Source: an uncultured Collinsella sp.
Lineage (GTDB): Bacteria > Actinomycetota > Coriobacteriia > Coriobacteriales > Coriobacteriaceae
Reading direction: 5' to 3'
Length of the DNA stretch: 15,631 nucleotides
Assembly (NCBI GenBank): GCA_902489855.1
Contig: CABUBS010000024.1
Coordinates: 1-15,631, forward strand
This document shows, one piece after another, positions 6,833-13,387 of the stretch (position 1 is its first letter; each line of letters starts with the position of its first letter). The notes beneath the pieces are model-generated. The model did not search any database and was not told where the DNA came from. It worked only from the letters and a program-made list of their open reading frames with translations. The position numbers and the translations under genes were made by a program.

Positions 6833-8228
6833 GTCTGTCCTTTCCGATCTTGCATTCGACCCTGTAATAGAACGCCGCGCGCAACTTTGCCATCAGCGAC
6901 TTGGCCTTGGCGAAACGGCCCGGCTTCGGGATAGTCCCACCGTGGCGCGCGATCATTTCGGAGAAGCCCAGGAGGGGCTCCCAATGCGAGTCTTCGCAGC
7001 CGAGTACCTCAACGCTTGCGATGCTGAACGGGCGCTCCAATCCGCCGAAGTCGAGCGTCAGCGACGAGGCCTCAACCCCGCCGCCAAGGTCGAAGGTAAC
7101 CCCGGCGTTACTGCCAAACCGGCCCAGTGCAGCCTTCCCGGCATCGCTCGTGCAGCGCACTACGCCGCAAGGAATATTCCCGGGCGAGCACCAGACGCGG
7201 ACGAGTCGGGGCTTTGCAGGCTCCGAGAACACGATTTTGAAAAAAGGTGCCTCGTCCGCAGCGTCAGGTGTCCAGCCGATCGGGATGAACTCGATGTCCT
7301 CCAGCGGCGCGCAGACACTCTTGACGTCGAACCGCCTAAACCCCCCGAGCTGCCGCGCATCCCCTGAGGAAGCGGAGACCTCGGCGCAGAAGAGCAGGTT
7401 GTCGGTCCTCCTCGGCCAGCAAACCACGTCGGCGTTGCACACGCTCCTGTAATGCGGCCAGGCCACCTGTGACGGATAGCGTCTGAATGCCTCATACACG
7501 AGGTTTCCCCTACGCCCGGGCGTTAGCGTTCTCGGATTGGGGGCCAGACGCACACGATCGTCCCACAGGTAGTTGGGGTTCTCCAGCTCAAACGGCCAGG
7601 CTTCGGGGAAGCCAGAGGGGCGGACAGTCTCCGCAAACTCGTAGTAGTCGCGTGGGCCGTTCCAACTCATGGCGTAGGCGAACGACTTCAGCACGAGGGG
7701 CGCATACCCTCGCTTTGCCCACAGGACCCGCTCCATTGCCTCGTCGAAGAAGAGCGACAGGGCTCGGTGATCGGGGTGCGCGTCGAAGTCGACACACAGA
7801 ATGACGTCCGGCATAAAGCTCGCGACGACGTCGGCGATGTCGGCGACCGTCGATTCCCCCGCAATGGCCCGAGGCCCCTCTGCCCTCCGCGCAGACCAGC
7901 AGGGCCGCCCGTCAAGGCACCCGTAAGTCTTGTCGTGCCCGAAGGAGGGCATGGACTCGTTGGGGTAATCGTGCAGGTGGCGCTTCTCGTCGTAATTGGG
8001 GTACCCCAAGAACACGAGGTTTTCCGGAGTCACCCCCAGAAATTCAGCGACGGTGAGCGCCTCCTTGGCCCGAACAGGCCCGTCTTCCTCACGGAAATCA
8101 CCGTTAGTGGTAAAACATATGCGGCACTCCAACCCCTCCTCGACGATGGAGGGGATGATCTGCCCGGCAATGTTAACCTCGTCATCCTGATGCGGAACCA
8201 GGATGAGGACGCCGTGCAGATCCGTCAT
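6825..8228 (-). CDS. PIG-L (LmbE-like) family N-deacetylase with extra C-terminal beta-rich region
   Basis: 467 residues. The N-terminal half is a PIG-L/LmbE zinc-dependent deacetylase: PHQDDE (12-17; family motif PHxDDE, zinc ligands and catalytic Asp) and DAHPDH (149-154; the HPDH zinc ligand). Such enzymes remove acetyl groups from GlcNAc-type sugars. There is no signal peptide, so it should act in the cytoplasm on a precursor or lipid-linked sugar. The family domain ends at about 230; the remaining 230 residues contain alternating hydrophobic strands (for example KIVFSEPAKPRLVRVWC, VTFDLGG, SLTLDFGG, IASVEVLG) suggestive of one or two beta-sandwich domains, possibly carbohydrate-binding, which I cannot name. 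The ATG at 8228 overlaps the Wzy stop (ATGA). The next gene encodes a probable acyl/aminoacyl transferase that could use the exposed amine. Confidence 0.88.
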   Translation of the reverse strand: MTDLHGVLILVPHQDDEVNIAGQIIPSIVEEGLECRICFTTNGDFREEDGPVRAKEALTVAEFLGVTPENLVFLGYPNYDEKRHLHDYPNESMPSFGHDKTYGCLDGRPCWSARRAEGPRAIAGESTVADIADVVASFMPDVILCVDFDAHPDHRALSLFFDEAMERVLWAKRGYAPLVLKSFAYAMSWNGPRDYYEFAETVRPSGFPEAWPFELENPNYLWDDRVRLAPNPRTLTPGRRGNLVYEAFRRYPSQVAWPHYRSVCNADVVCWPRRTDNLLFCAEVSASSGDARQLGGFRRFDVKSVCAPLEDIEFIPIGWTPDAADEAPFFKIVFSEPAKPRLVRVWCSPGNIPCGVVRCTSDAGKAALGRFGSNAGVTFDLGGGVEASSLTLDFGGLERPFSIASVEVLGCEDSHWEPLLGFSEMIARHGGTIPKPGRFAKAKSLMAKLRAAFYYRVECKIGKDRHV

Positions 8229-9439
8229 TGTGCTGCACCGCCGTCCACTACCTCAAGCTGCGAATCCCTAGAAGTCAACGAGGCCGGCACCACGGAGACG
8301 AACGCCACGAAACAGAACAGCGCGGATATGCCGATATAGAAATCGAAAAAGGTCAGCAAAGCCATGGCCGCAAGAGCACCGATAAGAATCGAACCGGAAT
8401 TACTGAGGATTGATTTCCCGGCATCGACGAAAGCGCGGCCTATATAGCAGAAGAAGGCAATCGTCCCCACAACGCCGCTGATAGTCAGAAGCTGGAGAAA
8501 TATGTTATGTGCGTGACCGCCCCAAATCATAGCCTCGGTTAGCCCGTCCCCCCAACCGAATAGGGGCTTATCGGCAATAAGCCCCTCGGCCTGCTTCCAT
8601 ATAATGGTTCTGCTGTTCAAGGTGAAGATGTCTTTGTCCAAAAAGGTAGACACAATGCCGCCAATGAAGTCCTGGATATGGAAGACGAGGACGAGGAGGA
8701 GAAGCACGATGAAGGCGACGGCGATTTTCTTCAAAGTAAGCTTATGAACGAAAGAATTCAGTCTTCCTTTGCCTAGGTAGCAAATGCCCAAAAGCAAGAA
8801 CCCGAGCGCGGCGGCTACGCTTTGCACGTAGATATAGGATGCGAGCGCCAGCAAATACGACACGATAGTGACTCGGTGTTTCCACCTCGTCCCGTCTTCA
8901 TTAACCGCGTCCGCATATAAGACGATTGCAGTCATTGGCAGCATCACAAACGCAGAGTAGTTGTCCTCGCCGAACAAGTACATTCGTGTGTAGTCGCCGG
9001 GGAAGAGCACTGCACCTTGCATCACGATAAACACCGTTGCGACCTGCAGGAGAATCGACACAGTAAAGAGGCACCATAAGGCGTTGATGAGCTCTCGCAC
9101 CCTACCTTCCATCGCCTCGATTTTAAAGAGGAGCAGCAAGGCCAGCGAAGTAAGCGAGTAATTTAGGACCGTCTCATAACCAGCACAGCTTTGGTAGCAC
9201 CCGATCGTGTAAGCAACCCAAAATACGGCCAGCGAAACCTCTAACGCTGTTACCTTGATCTTTCTCAAGCTTCCAAGAAAAAGAAACAGGATGACACATA
9301 GGGACACGGCTTTCCCTAGCTGGAATAGCGTGTTAAATAACGCTATCTGCCCTAGTCCAGTTGGCTTAAACAACGGCACAAGAATCAGAACTAGCAGCAG
9401 CGTTTCTAGAGAGTGGCTCTTTTCAGCCTGTACATTCAT
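8225..9439 (-). CDS. Wzy-like O-antigen ligase/polymerase family membrane protein
   Basis: 404 residues with about ten or more hydrophobic segments and one large loop before the last third. The region SRTIIWKQAEG followed by PLFGWGDG (about 293-299) and HAHNIFLQLLTISGVVGTI (about 309-327) matches the Wzy_C (O-antigen ligase-like) signature. These enzymes join repeat units on the outer side of the membrane. I chose the ATG at 9439 (MNVQAEKSH), with AGGA 7 bases upstream and a 10-base gap from the previous stop; an ATG at 9460 would overlap that gene and lacks a site. With Wzx it indicates a polymerised surface polysaccharide; the ligase role is the alternative. Base composition is visibly lower in G+C (hand count 28/60 at 9361-9420) than the flanking GT2 and PIG-L genes, as often seen for serotype-specific wzy. 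Confidence 0.85.
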   Translation of the reverse strand: MNVQAEKSHSLETLLLVLILVPLFKPTGLGQIALFNTLFQLGKAVSLCVILFLFLGSLRKIKVTALEVSLAVFWVAYTIGCYQSCAGYETVLNYSLTSLALLLLFKIEAMEGRVRELINALWCLFTVSILLQVATVFIVMQGAVLFPGDYTRMYLFGEDNYSAFVMLPMTAIVLYADAVNEDGTRWKHRVTIVSYLLALASYIYVQSVAAALGFLLLGICYLGKGRLNSFVHKLTLKKIAVAFIVLLLLVLVFHIQDFIGGIVSTFLDKDIFTLNSRTIIWKQAEGLIADKPLFGWGDGLTEAMIWGGHAHNIFLQLLTISGVVGTIAFFCYIGRAFVDAGKSILSNSGSILIGALAAMALLTFFDFYIGISALFCFVAFVSVVPASLTSRDSQLEVVDGGAAQ

Positions 9440-9449
9440 ACATCTATCC

Positions 9450-10439
9450 TCACAAGCCAATAATCACGCGACCGACCATGCGCGGAATATAGGGGAAAAG
9501 CCCATAAGCCAGCCATTTGCTTGGCTCACCTCGCAGCGTCTTTGAACTGGCGCGCCAAACGTCCTTATAGACGTCCATGGCCCGCTTTTTGGCAGCGGGC
9601 CCATATCCATCCTCACCCGCATCGCTCCAAATACACATGCAGGTGCGAAGCAGCGCCTTGGTCGAGGCGGTCGCCAGGCTTCGCACCTTGTCGCGGAAGA
9701 ATTCCCACGCCTCGATGTCGGCGTCCAGCTCGTCCATGCGGCGCTCGTCGACCTGCTTCTTGCCCGAGACTATGCTGCCGGGGCGCACGCGGTAGAAGTA
9801 AAGCTGCTCGTCGACGAGCGCGACATTCTCGGCTTCGTAGAGCAGCCTGTACGTGGTGAACCCGTCCTCGTAGAGCTTGCCCTCGGGGTACTCCACTCCA
9901 GACTTTTCGAACAGCTCACGGCGGTACACCTTGTTCCACGCCACGAATGTGATGTTGGGCACGGCGTTGCCGTACACCGTCTCCAAAGCGCAAACAGCGC
10001 CCATGATCTCGGGCGCGGGCAGCTTTCTGATGCCCATGTCGCATTCGTCCTCTCCGTCGCAGCGCCGGTAAGCACACATGGCCACACCAACGCTCGCATC
10101 AGCGAGCAGTGGGGTAACTAGTGCTTCGAGCATCTGGGGGTGGACGAAGTCATCAGAGTCGATGAACGAGAGCAACTCCGCACGCGTTGCCCTCATACCG
10201 GCGTTGCGGGCTGAGGAAAGGCCGCCGTTATCTTTATGGATGGCCCTCACGCGCGAATCTCGCTCAACGTAGGCGTCGCAGATCGCAGGGCAGCCGTCGG
10301 TCGAACCATCGTCGACGAGGATCAGCTCAAAGTCGCGGAACGTCTGGCCCAGGATGCTGTCGACACACGCGCACAGGTACGGCTCCACGTTGTAGACGGG
10401 GACTATCACGGAAAGCGCGGGCTTGAAGTCGATGCTCAT
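9450..10439 (-). CDS. GT2 family glycosyltransferase
   Basis: 329 residues with a classical GT-A fold N-terminus: LSVIVPVYN (9-17), VDDGSTD (42-48), NGGLSSARNAG (71-81) and the DSDD metal-binding motif (94-97). It would add a sugar from a nucleotide donor to the lipid-linked repeat unit in the cytoplasm. The ATG at 10439 overlaps the previous stop (ATGA) and has GGGGAGGG 5 bases upstream, which excludes the longer ATG at 10481. The C-terminal region after about 200 carries DELDADIEAWEFFRDKV and ends GRVIIGL, without clear membrane helices. G+C-rich, unlike the genes on either side. Donor and acceptor cannot be predicted. Confidence 0.92.
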   Translation of the reverse strand: MSIDFKPALSVIVPVYNVEPYLCACVDSILGQTFRDFELILVDDGSTDGCPAICDAYVERDSRVRAIHKDNGGLSSARNAGMRATRAELLSFIDSDDFVHPQMLEALVTPLLADASVGVAMCAYRRCDGEDECDMGIRKLPAPEIMGAVCALETVYGNAVPNITFVAWNKVYRRELFEKSGVEYPEGKLYEDGFTTYRLLYEAENVALVDEQLYFYRVRPGSIVSGKKQVDERRMDELDADIEAWEFFRDKVRSLATASTKALLRTCMCIWSDAGEDGYGPAAKKRAMDVYKDVWRASSKTLRGEPSKWLAYGLFPYIPRMVGRVIIGL

Positions 10440-11455
10440 CGCTTCCCTCCCCTGCGCTTGTCGGCAACGGTCTGCGCACAAATCTCGCGTAGGCGGGAGA
10501 CCTGCTTATCCCAGCAGCACGCATCAAAGTCGATGGTCGCGTAGAGGCGCTTCGCGTTGGGATGTTCCAGCAGATACGCCATCTTATCGGCTACCTCCCG
10601 GACGTCCTCGCAGTCCTCTACCACGTCGCAGTCCTCGGTGTCCAACACCTCCAGCGCCCCGCAGTTGCGCGACACCAGGACCGAGCATCCCTCCCTCAGC
10701 GCGTCGAAGAGGCTAAGCCCGAACGAGTCGTGCCGCGAGTTCATGATGAATAGACTGCTTGTATTTAATTCCTTCAGGAATTTGCAACGGGGAATCTGTC
10801 CCATAAAGCAAACCTCCCCGACACCCCACTCTTCGGCGGAAGAAAACCCAGGTTCAACTTTTCCGTATACGCGCAAACGGCACGAAGGGCTGTTTTCATT
10901 CAGCAAGGCACAGGCCCTTGCGACCACATCGTTTCCTTTTATCTCTCTCGAGCCACCGCTCGCCACAACAATAGACAGCCCCTCATCACAATGAGAGCTT
11001 ATTTGGATAAATCTATCTATCCCCAGCATTACGTTTTCCATACGGTCAGCAAGCTCTGGCTGATAATTCAGCACGAAGTCTCGCTGAAGAGGGGAATTCG
11101 CGACTATGCAATCCGAGCCCCTTAAGGCTTCCTTATAACGGTTCACCCACCATTGCGAATGGCCCAGTCGGTTGATCTCGTTTTCAAAAGCAACGTAGCC
11201 ATGATTGAAACAAACAATCGGCTTACCAAGAATATGCAGTACGTCATGCGCTAAGATGCAGGGAAAATTCACCAGAGGCGAGATAACGACATCAGCCTTC
11301 AGACCCTTCGCGATTCCCTCTCGAATGAACCCTATCTTGTCCCTTGCGCTTACGAAGTCAATGCGGTCGTCTTTCGGCCAATGCTTAAGGAACTCTTTGT
11401 GAACATTGGAGGGCCCGCTATTCCCTTGCGCGTCACCGAGAATAAGGACCCTCAT
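10436..11455 (-). CDS. GT4 family glycosyltransferase (GT-B fold)
   Basis: 339 residues. The N-terminal MRVLILGDAQGNSGPSNVHK holds the glycine-rich acceptor-side loop of GT4 enzymes; VVASGGSREIKGNDVVARA (about 163-181) begins the second Rossmann domain, followed by RVYGK and VCFMGQI. The usual EX7E nucleotide-binding motif is present as DSFGLSLFD (243-251), with Asp in both positions. The ATG at 11455 overlaps the previous stop (ATGA) and has GGAG 7 bases upstream. Composition changes sharply inside the gene: the 3' third (to about 10740) is G+C-rich (41/60 and 40/60 hand-counted at 10621-10740), and the next 60 bases give 23/60. It may be a recombinant gene. Cytoplasmic; donor sugar unknown. 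Confidence 0.88.
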   Translation of the reverse strand: MRVLILGDAQGNSGPSNVHKEFLKHWPKDDRIDFVSARDKIGFIREGIAKGLKADVVISPLVNFPCILAHDVLHILGKPIVCFNHGYVAFENEINRLGHSQWWVNRYKEALRGSDCIVANSPLQRDFVLNYQPELADRMENVMLGIDRFIQISSHCDEGLSIVVASGGSREIKGNDVVARACALLNENSPSCRLRVYGKVEPGFSSAEEWGVGEVCFMGQIPRCKFLKELNTSSLFIMNSRHDSFGLSLFDALREGCSVLVSRNCGALEVLDTEDCDVVEDCEDVREVADKMAYLLEHPNAKRLYATIDFDACCWDKQVSRLREICAQTVADKRRGGKR

Positions 11456-12417
11456 GACTTCGCTCCAAAACCAGGGAAAATATGATTTAGGTAAGTATCC
11501 TGCCCTGAAAATTGCTCAACGTTCTTATAAGTAAGCTTATGAACGCTCGACTGCTCGCACAAACCTTCATATACACCCTTATCAAAGGTGTCGCCAAGTC
11601 GCAGCAGGAGGCAATGAGGGGTTCCGTTCGAGGCAGGAACGACGCGGCCCCATTCATCCGGGTAGCAGTCAATTGCAAGTTGCATCAGATAATGGATGAG
11701 GAAATAGTCATCCATGCGATTGTATTTCTCCCACCAACGGTAGAGTAGCGCCCTCGTGAGCAAAAGAACCTTGCTGGGTGCTTGAGCGGTAATCCACCAA
11801 GAGGACATCGAGATGCTTTTCCCGTCCAGCCCTGGTTTAAGATTTTGGAACAAAAAGAGCTGAGAGTCGGTCATGAACGCTGGTGGCTTGCCAGATAGCC
11901 AAACCGTAGAATCTATCCAAGTCCCACCTTTTGTGCACAGGAGCTCAAGTCGCAACAAGTCAGAAAGATGCGTTCTGCTAATCACTCCATTTTTATACTT
12001 TTCCAAAACATGCTGCGGAAGTTTGCAATATTCGCCGAAACTGTCCTGATCAAGGACAACCACCTGCTTTTCTGGCAGGTTGTCGCGCATGCTGGATATG
12101 CATTCCCGAACTATGTAAGGGGCCTTACCCTCCCCCTGTAGCCAGAGCGTCCAAATAGTGTTATTGCGCTTAACCTCTCCCTGCTGGTATTCATTTTCTA
12201 TCTGAACCTTCAACGAAGGCAGGTCGGCTTGCATTTTCTTCGATATACGCCTGTAGAGCTTAAGGGACATAACATCGCGAACTATCTCAAGGCCCTTGCG
12301 AGAAACGCCGCAAGCCGCAACCGTAAGCGAAGTTGATGCGACCATGTGCTCACGCGCAATCTGTCCGACAATGCGAGACCCGTCAACCTTGCTCCAAATT
12401 GATTTTAGGTCACTCAT
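11452..12417 (-). CDS. Caps_synth family glycosyltransferase, copy 1
   Basis: 321 residues with the same landmarks as the copy at 3615-4535: WTLWLQGEGKAP (89-100), SDLLRLELL (152-160), GGTWIDSTVWLSG (164-176), and a C-terminal VHKLTYKN. It belongs to the capsular polysaccharide synthesis glycosyltransferases. I chose the ATG at 12417 (MSDLKSIWSK), which overlaps the LicD stop by 8 bases. The Shine-Dalgarno is weak (GAAAG about 9 bases upstream), and ATG codons at 12432 or 12474 are possible alternatives, though they lie deeper inside licD. The gene is clearly more A+T-rich than copy 2, so the two were probably acquired separately and not duplicated here. Substrate unknown. Confidence 0.83.
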   Translation of the reverse strand: MSDLKSIWSKVDGSRIVGQIAREHMVASTSLTVAACGVSRKGLEIVRDVMSLKLYRRISKKMQADLPSLKVQIENEYQQGEVKRNNTIWTLWLQGEGKAPYIVRECISSMRDNLPEKQVVVLDQDSFGEYCKLPQHVLEKYKNGVISRTHLSDLLRLELLCTKGGTWIDSTVWLSGKPPAFMTDSQLFLFQNLKPGLDGKSISMSSWWITAQAPSKVLLLTRALLYRWWEKYNRMDDYFLIHYLMQLAIDCYPDEWGRVVPASNGTPHCLLLRLGDTFDKGVYEGLCEQSSVHKLTYKNVEQFSGQDTYLNHIFPGFGAKS

Positions 12418-13270
12418 TCGGGCCGCTTTCATCAAGTCCGCTGCGTTCGCGCAAGATATTAACGTTGTGGGCAATGCGCTGGTTTTCAGGTGGCAGCGTC
12501 AAATAATCGCCGTACAAGGCAGTCAGGTATTCAGAAACACGTTCCGGGATATTAACCTTGATGTTACAGAAAGCGCCCTTTTCAGGCTCTCCAAAATAAG
12601 AGCAAGGAACGACCTCGCGCTCACGATATCTACCGAGCATATTGCCGCAGTAATTCTGATCGTAGAAGCTGTATTTCTTGCATAGGCGATCAAGCTGCTC
12701 CATTTTTGCCAAGCTATCTATATGATCACCAAGCTTGAGCTTGTTGCAAACAGACAGCACCATTCGTTCAACGAGGGGACGCTGCCTGTGCGTGTCAACC
12801 TGGGTGGCGGCATTAGCGATTTGGATTAAGTAGCGCGTCATAAGGATTCGCTTAACATGAACCCATCTGACAATCGCATTGTCAGGTAATCCGTCAATCG
12901 GAAAAATATCAATCCATATATGAGCCCTACGCTTTTCAGCGGCCAAATCGATTTCAATCTCAGATTCCAAATCGACGTATTGGCACATGCAAAAACGCCA
13001 ATTAGGATCACTCCATCTATCGCAAATGCCATAGCCAGGCTCAGGATGAGCCTTTACGTAAGCAACAAGGCGTTCAAAATCCTCACGAGGGAGAGATAAA
13101 TCCACGTCATCATCCCAGGGGATAAACCCGCCATGCCGGACAACGCCAATACAAGCGCCGCCGCCCACGTAATACCTGATGTTCTCACGTTCGCAAATGC
13201 CGATTACATGTTCAAGAAGATGCAGCGTCAGCTTTTGAACGTCAGTAAGTTTCAAATTATTCATGCACAT
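12410..13270 (-). CDS. LicD/fukutin-family phosphotransferase
   Basis: 286 residues. The N-terminal third carries the LicD signature GGGACIGVVRHGGFIPWDDD (36-55) followed by VDLSLPREDF; the DDDVD (53-57) is the nucleotidyltransferase-fold metal site. LicD proteins place phosphocholine on bacterial glycans; the related eukaryotic fukutin and FKRP transfer ribitol-phosphate from CDP-ribitol. With a cytidylyltransferase and SDR in the same operon, an alditol-phosphate donor is plausible; no choline kinase or other lic genes are visible. Of three in-frame ATGs (13276, 13270, 13264) I chose 13270, because GAGGG sits 6 bases upstream of it and only touches the first. The gene is A+T-rich (hand count 23/60 G+C at 12901-12960) compared with the rml genes upstream, suggesting acquisition by transfer. 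Confidence 0.88.
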   Translation of the reverse strand: MCMNNLKLTDVQKLTLHLLEHVIGICERENIRYYVGGGACIGVVRHGGFIPWDDDVDLSLPREDFERLVAYVKAHPEPGYGICDRWSDPNWRFCMCQYVDLESEIEIDLAAEKRRAHIWIDIFPIDGLPDNAIVRWVHVKRILMTRYLIQIANAATQVDTHRQRPLVERMVLSVCNKLKLGDHIDSLAKMEQLDRLCKKYSFYDQNYCGNMLGRYREREVVPCSYFGEPEKGAFCNIKVNIPERVSEYLTALYGDYLTLPPENQRIAHNVNILRERSGLDESGPNE

Positions 13271-13387
13271 CACCATCCCTCAACAAATCGGCTACCGAAT
13301 AGAACCGATCGGAAAGGCACCGTAAAAGTCCCCGATTCCGTCAAGTACTCGCGACTACATAAGACAGAATGTTTGTCGTTAAAGCAG
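13271..13387 (-). other. Non-coding gap between rmlC-rmlD and licD; possible leader/attenuator
   Basis: This 117-base stretch is the only sizeable gap within the operon and marks the switch from G+C-rich to A+T-rich genes. On the transcript I see an imperfect hairpin, CGAC..ACAT paired with ATGT..GTCG (13352-13378, loop of 8, small internal bulge), without a T run after it. A TTGACG at 13344-13339 resembles a -35 box, but no good -10 lies 16-18 bases downstream. A secondary promoter for the serotype-specific part or a weak attenuator is possible, but neither is shown. Confidence 0.3.
13277..13281 (-). promoter_or_regulatory. Ribosome binding site deciding the LicD start
   Basis: GAGGG on the minus strand, followed by ATGGTG and then the ATG at 13270 (spacing 6). 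The first ATG at 13276 directly abuts it and the third at 13264 is 12 bases away, so the middle ATG fits best. Confidence 0.55.

Noticed and set aside
12410..13270. Naming the LicD-family gene licD with a phosphocholine role
   Set aside because: No choline uptake, kinase or CDP-choline genes are visible, and LicD-type proteins use several donors.
13339..13344. TTGACG as a -35 promoter box before licD
   Set aside because: The bases 16-18 positions downstream (GGTGCC region) do not resemble a -10 box, so a promoter call is not supported.
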